Below, one piece after another: positions 44,728 through 58,490 of a stretch of DNA of 64,000 nucleotides. Each line of letters begins with the position of its first letter. The first letter of the stretch is position 1. The stretch comes from Tomocerus qinae (Eukaryota > Arthropoda > Collembola > Entomobryomorpha > Tomoceridae). The stretch covers positions 3,658,001-3,722,000 of the forward strand of contig CM034547.1 in the NCBI GenBank assembly GCA_020055645.1. The letters are read 5' to 3'. Below the pieces are notes generated by a model. That model did no database searches. It had not been told where the DNA came from and was given only the letters and a program-made list of their open reading frames with translations. A program made the position numbers and the translations under genes.

Positions 44728-46598
44728 ATGTCTCCACTAAAAAAACACTGGGCAGATTTGAAGGTTGCCGATGATGTCATCGATGACAGTGATTCCCCTA
44801 TGAAGCAGAAGAAATTGAAGAAACGATCCATGCGTCTAAGGGGAAGTAAATTCATAGGAAATAATCATCAAGTGGTTTACATCAGAAGACCTGAAAACGA
44901 CTGGCAGTCCGAGGTCTCTGATGACAATTTATTAGAACCAGAGTTAACAGACTTGTCAACACCTCCTCGGCCTCGGAATGTCAGCGCTAAAGTTGAGAAA
45001 CTAGTCAAGGGCAATGAGAATCCAACAGAAACTTTGGGCAATATTCCATCTCTAACCTACAATCAAAAGATGACGAATTGGTTCGTTCTGAATGAGATTT
45101 CTGATGGCCAACATATTCAAAAGAACAAAATGGAAGATAAGAAACTGCAGAGAGATAAAATGAAAATCAGAGAGAGAAATACTCGGCTGAAGTTATTATC
45201 AGAAAAACAGGTAACCCGATTTTCTCCAGCAACCGAGCAGGCGGATTACATATTCGAGGAAAATAAAAACCAGCAGGTCCGCACAAAATATCTCGGATTT
45301 GATATGGAGCGTCAGGAGGATGCAAAGGAAGTAAAATATACTCGACTTTTCGACGGAGTGGAAAATATCAAGGGGGATTTTGAAAAGGCCAAACGCAATA
45401 TGGGAGTCACGCATGAGCCACCGACGAAGGAGGAACTCCGACAACAACGATGGGATGTCGTCATTCGTAAACATTTACAGGAAAAGATCGAAGCCGGTCA
45501 GAAGGGATATGTCAATACTAATAAGGACCAGAAAATAAAATTCGGTGTTCTTCCACCTCGACGCGGAGATCAAAATCAAACGGATGTAATTAATGCATTG
45601 CGAAAAAGCATTAGGGAAATGTCGACGAAAATATCATTAGTGCCTCCACTAGAAGTTCCGCAGAAACCGAATGAATACACTGTTCCCGAACTGAAGTGTC
45701 TGTTGGAACTTCAAAGCAAAGGACCAATTCCAAAATTCACAATCGGGCAACTCAGAAAACTTCTGCATAGTTTAGGGTTCACTAGAAATGTAGTGAATTA
45801 TGAAGAATTTGTCGATAAGTTGAATAGCGTCGCGATGAAAAAATATGGTTACAGCCTGAACAGTATCAAATTGAAGGGCTACCTTCGAAAACAAGCCAAC
45901 AAATTAATAACCCATCAGGAACTTCAAGAGTTGAGGAAAAGAGCTTCCACTGACAAAATACATCAGAAAATTGAAGAAGCCAATCAAAATATTACCGCAT
46001 TTTTGAAAAAGGGACGTGCTCAAGTTGGCGACAATTCTAACCGAAGGCCGCTGTTGAAATTATTTCCTCCAACTTACATGGTACAAAGAGAAAATAAAAT
46101 TTGAGGTTTTGATTTGTGTTTAAGTGTTTTTAATGATTTCTGTAGAGCGCAAAGAGCAGTGGTGTTGATCACATTTCGAAACCCTACATTCCACCAAAAA
46201 CCTATCGGGAGAAAAAGAGAATCAGAGAAGCCGACGAATTCTGGAAGAAATATGGCAAAGATGAGCAGCCGAATACAAATTGGAATACATTTCGGATGGA
46301 TTTGGAATGGAAGCATCAATCAAATTTGATGAAAGGTCCTGGTTTTCCTGTCCAAATCAAAGAGAAGTATCCTCTCATTTTCGGGACCGATACCGGCCCC
46401 GTCTCCCTCTCTCCCAACTTCACAACTCCGGATCTTATTGCTGCTCTTAATAGGATTATTCACCATCCCATGCCTTTGGAACAGATGATGGATATTTATG
46501 AAAAGAAAATTGATGAATACCGTTCAAAATTCCCAAGACTCTTTCGCTTTGAACAAGGAAATCACCCACCACAACCGACTAACCCTAAAAAATACTAA
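44728..46598 (+). CDS. Lys-rich charged protein of unknown function with an EF-hand-like segment
   Basis: Two exons (44728-46080 and 46146-46598, phase 0, donor ACATG|GTACAA) give 601 aa. The N-terminal half is highly charged and low in cysteine, with basic patches (KQKKLKKRSMRLRG) and a helical Lys/Arg/Glu region that could be coiled coil (MEDKKLQRDKMKIRERN). Around residues 330-390 a helix-loop-helix-like stretch (FTIGQLRKLLHSLGF followed by NYEEFVDKLNSVAMKK) resembles degenerate EF-hands without the full Ca-binding loop. The C-terminal region contains PYIPPKTYREKKRIREADEF and a Trp-rich segment (FWKKYG, NWNTF, DLEWKH). No signal peptide or membrane helix is seen, so it is probably cytoplasmic. 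I do not recognise the family. Proximity to the axonemal p28 gene hints at a cilium or sperm role, but that is only context. Confidence 0.65.
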
Positions 46599-46754
46599 TT
46601 TCCATCATCACACTTGCTCAGATTTTAGATAGGTACCACTAGACGATTGACAACAGTAAACATTAGTGCAAGATTTCTTCAGTAATTGTCTGTAATTTTA
46701 TAGATCCATTTTATATTTACTTCGTCTTGTGCATTTTTAAAAATGGTTCTTTTT

Positions 46755-46760
46755 AATAAA
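46755..46760 (+). terminator. Poly(A) signal AATAAA
   Basis: AATAAA ~155 bases after the stop codon of the Lys-rich gene. Confidence 0.4.
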
Positions 46761-47509
46761 CCGAGTACTTGCAATTTATTATTCAATCGCAAAAATAAAA
46801 TAATTATTTATTCACCAACATAATGCTATTCTAATAAGACAAATCTTTTATGTAACTACGTATCTCTCGAGTAGGACTTACCTGTAAATACACTTCCGTG
46901 ATAGGTATTAAAATGTGTATACTGATGTTGTAACGCTGTGTCAAAAGACGAGTTGCCAAAATAGCCTAATTGTCAGCCAAAACGCAGAAAAAACTCAACT
47001 TCTCTCACGTGTAGTAGGGATTTGGCTGTGAACTGTGAACAAATGCGGGGAGAGTAAGATATATATTAGATGTCCTAGATTGAGCGCCCCGTTTATCATC
47101 ATCGTAATAAACAGAATAGGGATGGATTGTCTTCAGTTCCAGTCCTCAGCTGTCCATATAAACCTGTTCCACAGTGACAAGAAATTGGAAGTAATTTAAC
47201 ACTAGTTATTGCTATACTTCTATGTATATTATTTTCATTTATTAGAATTGGCGGTTAGATTGTAACAAATCTGTTCCCAATGAATTTCTTTTCTCAGCAA
47301 CCAAGAGATTTCCAGTAGAATTTTGGTGAAATTTTGCATTAGGAAAAGAACTCGGAAAATTTTTGGTATGGTTTTCATTTTTAAGCTTTTTAAAATTAAT
47401 TTCGTGCGTCTCATTTAAGTCATATGCTGTTTTCAGTAATCCAACCGAACTTGGTTTATCTTTTACTAATAAATGCAATTGTCTCTTCGCAGATATTGTA
47501 AAATAAACC
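46761..47509. other. Intergenic stretch and 5' UTR of the F-box gene
   Basis: A TCTCTTCGCAG just upstream of the ATG at 47510 looks like a 5' UTR acceptor. Otherwise nothing recognised. Confidence 0.4.
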
Positions 47510-49202
47510 ATGGAAGGCCATGTTTCTGATTGTGGTGCTGACGGGCTACAGGAAATGTTTGATGAGAATATCACCATTACTAATCATCAGGGCAGTCTTA
47601 GTAGTATTGTCACAGGTCTCGTGCCTGCTAATGAAGAACTTGACGATGATGACGATAAATCCGTTTCCTCCTTTCCCGTTGTATTCAATGACGTGGTAAA
47701 TCACATAAAACTATCTTTTAGCCATGAGCAAACTATTTAAGATTAATTAATTGATGTTTGTTTTGTAGATTTTGCGTCGGATATTTACATTTTTAGAGTG
47801 GGAGACCCTTTTCAACTGTCGAATGGTATGTAACAAATGGAAAATAATCTCGGAGCCATTCTTCCGAAAACGGTCTCGAATTTTCTTCGACTTTGACAAA
47901 GATGTGGATAGGCAGGTTGGTGAAGATGATTGTTGTACCTCGGAAGACAAAATGCTAGCGAACTTGAACGAGATATTTGAAAACTGTACCGAAGCGGAAA
48001 ACCCATTTACTGCGTTCAGATTTAAAGGTGTGATTCCTTTGAATATTCCTGTGCTGGAAGTATTTTTTAAGGAGAAGGGCAATTTCATCAAAGAGCTTAC
48101 CCTGGAAAGAGTGACTCTAAAAGATGTACAAGGAAAAATGCTGCAAAGCTACAATATCAGTCCCTTGATCGGATCCAACACGACCAAACTGAATGTAGAT
48201 TGCGAATTTTCGACGGATTTCATCGTTTCTCTAGATAGGCTAAGTTCCATTCAATATTTGACTTTACGAGGATGTAGAATCATTTTAAATGGAAGTCGAA
48301 TATCTCCGAGGGAAGTGCACTTGTCATTTATTCGACGAGATGGAGACGATTCGAATTCAACGGATATCGTTGTCAACGACTTCGTGGATTTTCAGCACAT
48401 AAAGAAACTGAAGCTGCGAGGAGATGCTACAGCTGTTGATATGAGTTGTGGCACGATATTTCTAAACACTCTCCACCTGGAAAGAGGGAAAGTCCTTAAT
48501 TGGTCGAAAAGTAAATGGGACGTGAATAAAGTCACTTTGAAACGAGTTCGTTTTATAAATCAGAACGAAATGAAGATCAAAGAATTGGAGATAATCGATT
48601 CGTCCGTTAATATTTCAACTCTTCCACAAATGATTGAAAGAGTTATTTTGGCAAGAAACTCAGAGATAACCTGTGGAGTTCCAGTTTCTTTTCCTCATTT
48701 GAAATATTTGCAGCTGAGACATAACAATATTTCTTGCGTGACGCATTTCGCCAATTGCCCAATGTTGCGCGATATTCACTTGAAAACCAACTCGTATTCA
48801 AGATTGGACTTGAACAGCATACCGAAAACGGTTGAGAGGATGAAACTAGAAGAAATCGAAATCATCGGAGATGGATCCTGTGAAATTGGCACTCTGATCC
48901 TCAAAGACTACTCTTGGGATAATATCGACCGCCTGTTGACTAGACTCCTGCCTAAGAACCTTGTAGTTAAGATGGATTCCATTACGGACAGTGATGTGGG
49001 CAGAGTATTTCATTTTCTCGACACACATTTGGAAGGCAAGAACATTTTCCTCGGACGATTCATGTTGCTCGAAGAAGGAAATGAATTCCAATCCTCACCT
49101 CTGTCCAAATTCATCGACGGAAGACGAGAGTATTACTTTTTCAAAGATCGAATCGGAAACGCTATGTCGAAAGCTTTTTTTGAAACGAAACTGAAATTGT
49201 AA
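47510..49202 (+). CDS. F-box protein with leucine-rich-repeat-like C-terminal region
   Basis: Two exons (47510-47695, 47769-49202, phase 0) give 539 aa. Residues 1-60 are acidic and disordered (ELDDDDDKSVSSFP). An F-box follows at about residues 60-98: VFNDVILRRIFTFLEWETLF, then NCRMVCNKWKIISEPFF. It has the usual L-R-x-I-F-x-x-L and C-x-x-V-C-x-x-W pattern. The remainder is a series of irregular repeats with Leu/Ile strands (LTLRGCRII, LKLRGDATAV, LNTLHLERGKV, LKYLQLRHNNIS, LRDIHLKTNSY) typical of FBXL substrate-binding domains. F-box proteins bind Skp1 and present substrates to the SCF ubiquitin ligase. The target is unknown. Arthropod genomes carry many fast-evolving members of this type, so orthology should not be assumed. 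Confidence 0.7.
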
Positions 49203-50615
49203 TTCGTGCTTCTTTGTATGTTGTTCGTGTAAATTGAAGATTGCCATTTTCAGCTTACCACTGTCGTAATTAACAGTCAAAACTCCAGGGGAAGTCTAGT
49301 CAAAGGCACTTGAATCACCTGTAGGAGAACATATGCAATCTGCCCTCTCCTATAAGCATAGCATTAATTTTATTGATGTTTGCATTCGCAATTCTAGTTG
49401 TATTTATAGTTCAGTCAGTCTACGAAAAATAGGTATATGCTAATAATTGATAGGTATATATCGACGGTTGTTGAGAATAATAATAATATAGTCACGTAGT
49501 ACCATTTACACTACAGATGTACCTTGCTTGCACGAAAAAGTTAACTAGTCATTTATTAATTATTTCTGAACAAAGACTAATTTACTCGAAGTTACCTACT
49601 TTTTAGAATGTACGTAGTAAGCCTGTGACATCGGATAAAGTCAGTCCGGAGTTGAGTCAGTTAAAGAGTGCCAAAAATGGAAGCCAAATTGTAGTGGCAT
49701 ATTTTATTTAATACGGTACCTTCTTCCAATCCAAATCCCAATGCTGTAAAAGTACCTTACATTCAGGCACGTATCTAGAAATTTGTTCAAGGAGGGACGG
49801 AAGCAAAAATTATACCAAAAATAAGACATTCGCGCGAAGCGCGAAAAATTTTTGCAATTTTAGGCCATTTTTGAAAAAAAAATTCTCTTTTTCTCAGATT
49901 TAGGCTGCGTCCCCCCCGCCCCCTACTAAATACGTGCTTGCTTACATTACATGTTTCTGTTACATACAGAAAACAGTAAATAGTGTATTTCTCAGTAATT
50001 TTGCCTACTATCTATTAATATTTAATTTGAGTAGAAGAGAGGGAGGGGTTTTGACTCTGAAACGACTTTTCAATAGTAAAGTGCTCTACAGATAAAATTA
50101 AGTTACAACTCTATCTAAAAGAAAATCTCTGAATTATTTTTTTACTTTAACAATTTATAATCTGTACAAGCTTCTGTGATGGATTCTGTGAATTTGCGTG
50201 CAATAAAATAATGTTATTCCTGAGTTTTCATGAATGAATACTTCAATTTATTTGCCATACTTCAGTTCAGTTCAACATTCAAATTAATTTTTTAGTACTC
50301 AAAGCTACTTACTATTCAATCCTAAGCCACGTCAGCCTACGGCCTAGAGTAAGCGAAAGCAAGAACGAAAGCTCATCCAAAAATACCCATCATCACTGTC
50401 ACCAGGCTACTGATCTAACTTTTTTGTTTATTATTACAAAATAAACCAAAATTCGGCCCAATTTTAGTCTCAGTCAATATCTGAACGAGCACTCTGCATT
50501 GTATTTTCATAAAGTCAAATTCATAAGGTTCAATTTGGTTACACTCAAAGCTATAATCCCGATCGATTTAGATTATTACTGTCTGCAATTAGAGATAATT
50601 AACATTTTGGTCAAC
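49203..50615. other. Intergenic stretch containing a complete MITE
   Basis: Apart from the element at 49764-49940 no gene or RNA is recognised. Confidence 0.45.
49764..49940. mobile_element. 177-bp hAT-like MITE with perfect 8-bp target duplication
   Basis: Terminal inverted repeats CAGGCACGTATCTAG (left) and CTAAATACGTGCTTG (right, two mismatches) lie inside a perfect 8-bp direct repeat CTTACATT (49756-49763 and 49941-49948). An 8-bp duplication and CAGGC-type ends are hallmarks of hAT transposons. The interior has a small hairpin (TTCGCGCGAAGCGCGAA) and T/A runs, with no coding capacity. Related right ends occur at 16156-16170 and 17405-17419. Confidence 0.85.
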
Positions 50616-51880
50616 ATGTCTGCCGACCGGAAAGTGACCGAAGAAAACACATTGGTGAAGTATGAGAAGGCGATTTTAGTCACATCTCGAAATGACAACA
50701 TCATGACACCTGAACAAAGAGCTAAGGTCGTTCATTTAGAGCTCCATTTGCATAGCCTTTCTCTGTCAAATATACACATTTCATGAGTCTTGATATAAAT
50801 TAATGTAATGTTAATGTAAATATTTGTATATTTTTACAGATAGTGAAACGCCGGCTTTCATCGTCCAATTTCGAAGGGGGTCCCCGCATAGTCGTAGGCA
50901 AAGGCCAAGGTGGGGGATTGACAAAGAAAGAAACAGAAGCCATTCTACAGTTGCTAATTCCACCCATAGAATGGGCGGAGGGAGAAAATATCTGGAGACA
51001 AACGGTAAGATAAACAACGACAAATTGATTTCACAATTTCTTAATTGATGCTTACTGACTAGTTAATTAAATCAATGTATAAGAATATGACCCTGTTCCT
51101 CCAAATATGACTTGATATTGACATTTGATTTTTATTGTAAGGTGTGTACTATCCCTTCAGAGCCACATGAAGTTATCGAACTGGAAAATATGCTAGACAC
51201 ACGTCTGAAGTTCCATCATGCTCGTGAAAGTGGAATCTGTCCTGTCAGGCGAGAACTGATGACCCAATGCTTAGGTACCGACATTTTGATTTCTTTTTAC
51301 AATATATATTTCAATATTGCACCAAACTATAAACAATATCATGTGATTTACTTACAAAATTTTGAAAAACATTTGTGGTACCAGACGAGTTGATCCGACA
51401 AGAAACAATTCACTGTGCTGACCGAGGTCTTCTTCTATTTCAAATCCGGAATGAGTATTTGAAAACGCTAGACGCATATCAAGCAATCTACGAAAGCACC
51501 GTATCTTTCAAGGTCAAAAAATCTCTGCAGACAGAATTATCGGATCGAGAGGTGGACAAAGAAATCCAGGAAATTACAAATGAAATCGAGCAAATTGAAA
51601 AGGATATCCTCGAAATGGAAGAGCAGATCCAAATAGAAGAAAAACGATTTTCACAGCTATTGGCGAACGATGAACGGAAACGAAGGGAAGAGTTGGAAGT
51701 TCAGTGGCAAATCATGGCTCAGCTTAAGGTAAATCCCTCAATGTTTTCACTCTCGCTTTCTCGTCATCATCTTGTATATGAGTTATTTGAAAGACAATAA
51801 CTTCTTAGAATCAATTGATGGATATCGTTGCACCAAAGAAACAACATGGAGGTGGTGGAGGAGGCGGTGGTGGTGACTAA
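50616..51880 (+). CDS. DNALI1: Axonemal dynein light intermediate/inner-arm light chain p28
   Basis: Five exons (50616-50726, 50840-51004, 51142-51274, 51385-51728, 51809-51880) give 274 aa, close to the ~250-260 aa usual for p28. Family features seen: LVKYEKAILVTSR near the N-terminus; ILQLLIPPIEWAEGENIWRQ; the highly conserved block LDTRLKFHHARESGICPVRR, then ELMTQCLDELIRQE; CADRGLLLFQIRNEYLKTLD; AYQAIYESTVSF; and a C-terminal coiled coil of ~70 residues (EIEQIEKDILEMEEQIQIEE). p28 is a subunit of inner dynein arms in motile cilia and sperm flagella, where it binds actin and single-headed heavy chains. The last exon adds a Gly-rich tail (HGGGGGGGGGD) encoded by GGTGGTGGAGG repeats. In arthropods expression is expected mainly in testis. 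Confidence 0.9.
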
Positions 51881-52059
51881 CACGATCCAGCTACTCTCAT
51901 ATGCTAAGTTTGATGCATGAACATGGCAAGGCAAATAATATTCGGGGAAACGAAGGAGACTGGGAAATGTTTAATATTTATGAATCCCAAAGAATAAGAC
52001 TAAATCACAGTTATATTGAAAAATGTGATGATATATAGTAGAGTATAGGATTATTGCGT

Positions 52060-52065
52060 AATAAA
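52060..52065 (+). terminator. Poly(A) signal AATAAA
   Basis: AATAAA ~180 bases after the p28 stop codon, followed by a second AATAAA-like motif. Confidence 0.4.
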
Positions 52066-52642
52066 AATAAATAAGTTTTATTGAACTCCTTTTTCTTAGC
52101 GTTTATCACTAAAGTTGATGAGTGAGCTATATTCATTCCGTGTTGGGTTTGTATTACTAACGAATGTCCACCCTTCCATTTATGTACAATGCAGTACTGG
52201 CAGAAACCTAGCGTGTAAAATGGGTTAAAAAAATGTTGAAATATGTAATAGCTGTTTTGAGTTTTGAAACAAAGAAGTCGATGCATTAGTCGGAATTTCA
52301 ATATAACGGCTTTTATATAAAGGATTATTTACGTATACAGTCATGTGTGTGTGTGACCTTGTCGTCTCTTGTGTTGTACAGTGTGTTATCTGTATTTGCG
52401 TGCCCGCGTGAGAGTAAACTTGAACAAGTTAAAGTAGTCTTAGTGGGTAACTCAATTGTTTTCAAGTATTATTATAAATTATGGGACACATTTACTCAAT
52501 TCATAATTAAATATTGTAATAAAAACCAATTAGAAAATTATTTTATTACCTCAACTAATTCCCAAGTAGTTAATGTTTTCCTGAAAATTAAAAGTGACTT
52601 ATATTATTCTATTTCACTCGGGTGAGTCTTCCAGCTGTCAAA
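52066..52642. other. Intergenic stretch
   Basis: An open frame at 52347-52625 has no recognisable features. It is probably promoter and 5' UTR of the next gene. Confidence 0.35.
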
Positions 52643-54739
<2,097 letters not shown>

Positions 54740-54777
54740 GTATATTGATAGGAGACATCAACTGTATTTAAGCAACA

Positions 54778-54783
54778 AATAAA
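54778..54783 (+). terminator. Poly(A) signal AATAAA
   Basis: AATAAA ~40 bases after the PTGR1-like stop codon. Confidence 0.5.
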
Positions 54784-55518
54784 TCAGAAATGACCCAACT
54801 AAGTTTAATGTTTTGGTTTAAAATTATGCCCGTAAGCATCTACTGAGTCTATTATGGATTGGTTAGTACAAATATTACAAGGAGAGGCTTTTCTGTTTCA
54901 TGAGCATTTCCCTCACTTCATGAAGTATTTTGACAAATGCAGAGATTTCCTGAGAAGGCCAAACATGTTTTAAAATAAAAGGTATGGAAATGGGACGCGT
55001 TTTAATGTTTTGCCCATCAAATTGGAACATTCTTCATTTCTTGCATTTTTCTACAAAGCCTTTTTATCACTATCCTATCATCCCAAATTCCAAAAGCCAA
55101 CATGAATAATCGAGACAGACAGGCCATGATCCAGCAGAAAAGGCAGATTGACTCGAAGACCTGCCTTTGGCCATGACCAACCTGTTGGTTTCAGTTGTTC
55201 TGTTTACTTTCTTGAATATTTATATGTATATGCAATGTATTATCAACTAGATATCATTTATTTGATGAGCTGCATGTAGATGTTATATGCAACCCATGAT
55301 ACAATGTACCAAGTACATCGGATATCTATTACTTAACACTTACAATTTATACCTATAATTACATAGCATAATATATCATAATAATCTTATTAAACGCAAA
55401 CAAATACTTAACGCTATGAGTTGGGATTGTGACTACAACAACTAATTGCTCGGCACAGGAGATTTTTGAAGCATCACTTTTGATTGCCAACGCAGTTATA
55501 TTTTTTACATTTATCAAA
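54784..55518. other. Intergenic stretch
   Basis: No supported exon or repeat. Confidence 0.4.
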
Positions 55519-57874
55519 ATGTATTTAGAAATAGTGTTTTGTCTTTCGGCTGTTGTTGTTCTACTGCTATATTTTCAAAAGCGACCTCAGCGATTTCCGA
55601 AAGGTATTTAGTACAAATTGGCATTTTAACATATTTACTTACGAGGCACTTATATGCTCAATGCTTATCATTACTCTACTATAATAATTACTGATATAGT
55701 TGCCTACACCGAGGCAGGACAGACGAAAATATAAATAAATAAATGATATACAAATCCATTTATATGTTTGTATGCTCATACCATTGTTATTACTGCCTAT
55801 CTCTGTCTCCAAAGGTGCATATAGTTAGTCATTATATTAATAGTTTATGAATAAATTAAATCAAAACTGTTTTATATGATTTAAAAATTATGGATTTTCA
55901 TTTTCATGTCCTATGTCTCCCATTTTCACGTAAAATGCTGTATACGTGTGTAAAAGCGAGTAGTATAAAATAAATAAGAGCTTTTTACCTTCCTAGGTCC
56001 ATTTAGTTGGCCTGGGGTTGGCAATTTATTGCAACTAGGATTGGAAGCACACATCTCTTTGTCAAATCTGAGAGACATTTTTGGCAGTATTGTCGGAGTG
56101 GATTTTGGTAGTCGAAGGGTAGTTGAAAATATCTCAATACCTACTAAAATGTTTTACTTGTTTCTAAAAAGCTATTGTGTCATTTACAGAGCTATTGTTT
56201 CATTTACAGAGCTATTGTTTCATTTACAGAGCTATTGTTTCATTTACAGAGCTATTGTTTCATTTACAGAGCTATTGTTTCATTTACAGAGCTATTGTTT
56301 TATTTACAGAGCTATTGTTATTCATGACATCAAGCAAATAAAGGAAGCGTTTAATTTGCATGCACTCTCCGGTCGGCCAAGTGTTAGACATTTTGGAGAA
56401 ATTACTACCGGAATTAATCGGGGTTAAATGCACAAGAATCTTTTATGTCTTATTAATTTTGTTTTATTTAAAGGCATCTTTATGAATTATGGTGTTATAT
56501 ATTTAGGTTTAGCCTTTTCATCTGGCAAGCAGTGGATGGAGCAGAGAGGTTTCATTTTAAAAACTTTGGGGACTTTTGGCCTCGGTCGCCATTCTAAAAT
56601 GGAGAGTCTTATCCATCAGGAAATTCAAGAACTGATCAAAATATTTGAAACGGAAATGGGCAGTCCTATAAACACAGACAAAATATTTTACGTGTCCGTG
56701 CTCAATTCTCTATGGACAATTGTCACTGGAGAGAGATTAGAGACGAGTGACCCAAAAGTTAGAAAGATAATTGACCATTTGTCAAGGTAAATTAACACAA
56801 AACGTTTTATACATGCAGAAAGGAGGAAAAGTAAGGACATTGAATTTTTACATCCAGTTACATGAGATCGCCGAAAGCTTTTGGGACTCTGATTTTCTTT
56901 CCTTGGTTCGGTACTCTGATGCCTAAATTATCGGGATATAACAAGGTCGTTGAGAATGTGACTGCTGTACTGGGTTTCATCGAAACTTTCATTGACTCTC
57001 ATAAAGAAACGTATGAAGAGGGCACAAAAAGAGATTTGATCGATTGTTATTTGGACGAAATCAAAAAGTCAGCTGATCCCAACTCCAGTTTTTATAAATC
57101 TGCAGGAGGTAACATTTGTTTTGAATTTTTATGTTAGACTACTTTATTAAAAACATGTCGCTGTGCTCACAGAAAGTAACATGCTACATGGACTTCACGA
57201 TTTATTCGTCGGTGGAACGGAGACAACATCTACTAGTTTGGCTTGGACATTTTTCTTGTTGGCCCATTTTCCTGAAAAGCAAGAGAAACTCTTCCAGGCT
57301 ATTGACAATGTCGTAGGAAAAGACAGACTGCCGTCGTTTGAAGACAGGAAAAGGTACTTAGTCAATATTTTTACAATGCAGAAATATAAACAAGTCTGAA
57401 ACAATATTTTGTAATTGTGCTAGTTTGCCAATGGCTGAAGCTGTGGTGATGGAAGTGCTACGATTTACATCAGTCCTTCCCCTGGGGTTGGTGAGGGAGG
57501 CTTTAGAGGACTTTGAATTTCATGGCTACATCATTCCAAAGGGAACTTTAGTCAATGCTAATCAATTCCACGTCCACCACAATTTGGAAATCTGGGGGGA
57601 TGCAAATAATTTCCGTCCTGAAAGATTTCTAACAAAAGATGGATCTGTCAATACTCGACACGAAGCGTTCATTCCGTTTGGAACTGGAAAAAGAATTTGC
57701 CCTGGAGAAAATTTAGCTAGAGACCAGTTATTCTTGTTCATTACGAGTTTGGTTCAGCGATTCAAATTTTCATTCGATTTAAGAAATCCTATTCCTCCGT
57801 TGCGAAGCAAGTTGGGCACATCGTTCTTGATGCCAGCGGAGCACAAATTAGTTCTGACTAAACGTACATTGTAA
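55519..57874 (+). CDS. Cytochrome P450, CYP2-clan-like
   Basis: Seven exons: 55519-55603, 55997-56118, 56290(?)-56422, 56507-56786, 56858-57108, 57173-57353 and 57424-57874, about 500 aa. Seen: N-terminal membrane anchor (FCLSAVVVLLLYF) and basic RPQRFPKG hinge; PFSWPGVGNLLQLG; IKEAFNLHALSGRP; WMEQRGFILKTLG (helix C, WxxxR); the I-helix oxygen motif GGTETTS; ExxR in VVMEVLRF; the PERF region FRPERFL; and the heme loop FGTGKRICPG with the Cys thiolate. The enzyme would be an endoplasmic-reticulum monooxygenase acting on hydrophobic substrates. Exon 3 lies behind seven tandem copies of a 20-bp unit with a splice acceptor. With the phase-0 donor CGAAGG|GTAGTT, the acceptor nearest the exon (56310) breaks the frame, whereas the next one up (56290) restores it with seven extra residues. 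Confidence 0.85.
56171..56310 (+). repeat. Seven tandem copies of a 20-bp unit containing a 3' splice site
   Basis: Unit GCTATTGTTTCATTTACAGA, seven copies back to back, then a partial copy (GCTATTGTTA) that is the true start of P450 exon 3. Copies 2-6 are identical; copies 1 and 7 have one change each. Each unit carries a pyrimidine run and ACAG, so seven acceptors stand 20 bp apart (exon starts 56190, 56210, 56230, 56250, 56270, 56290, 56310). Confidence 0.95.
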
Positions 57875-58490
57875 CCTCAAACGAAAGGGTGGGCTAACCA
57901 CCGGTGAGTTAGCTGACTATATTATCTCTTTGTTTCAACCACAAGATACTTCAATCAATAATCAACCTGTTGATGCTTGGAATCACGCCACTTTTTCCCA
58001 AGACCGTTATTTATTTATTTAAAAATACTTTTGTAGTATTTACACAAACTCTTAAAAGTGGATTTCAGCTCCGATAACGGCAACTCATGATTTGATGATA
58101 ATCGATCAAGTATTTGTATTTACCAATACGCACTTCATTCAAGATATTTTATGATACCTATATTTCAATGTCATTAGTTAAACATCGTAATAAATGTTTA
58201 AAAATAAAATTTAAAGCAACTTGGATGAAACTTATCATTACGAAATGCGCAATAATTCTGTCGATATGAAAGTATGTATTATTTTCGTATTATTTCGACA
58301 CTTTGGATAGAGTACAACTATAGATATATATAATTTGACAATAGCTATTGAAGAGATAGCTTTTAAGTGGCGTACGTCAATTAAGTGCCTTATGCTTGAA
58401 CTTATAACTACAGTTACAGTACAGAAAAATCGTGTTTTCAATTTATTCACTGCCTTCTCTGTATAGGATGACCAATAAATATTTGTTAAT
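57875..58490. other. Intergenic stretch
   Basis: No supported exon or repeat. Confidence 0.4.

Noticed and set aside
52347-52625. 92-codon plus-strand frame before the PTGR1-like gene
   Set aside because: Starts with a hydrophobic stretch, but the rest is AT-biased filler with no donor in phase. Likely 5' flank.
56171-56310. CRISPR-like regular repeat
   Set aside because: Repeats are contiguous with no unique spacers, in a eukaryotic intron.
56029-56427. Unspliced P450 frame read straight through intron 2 and the repeat array
   Set aside because: Open, but it would insert ~64 residues of repeat-derived sequence in a conserved region. Canonical donor and acceptors are present, so intron removal is more likely.
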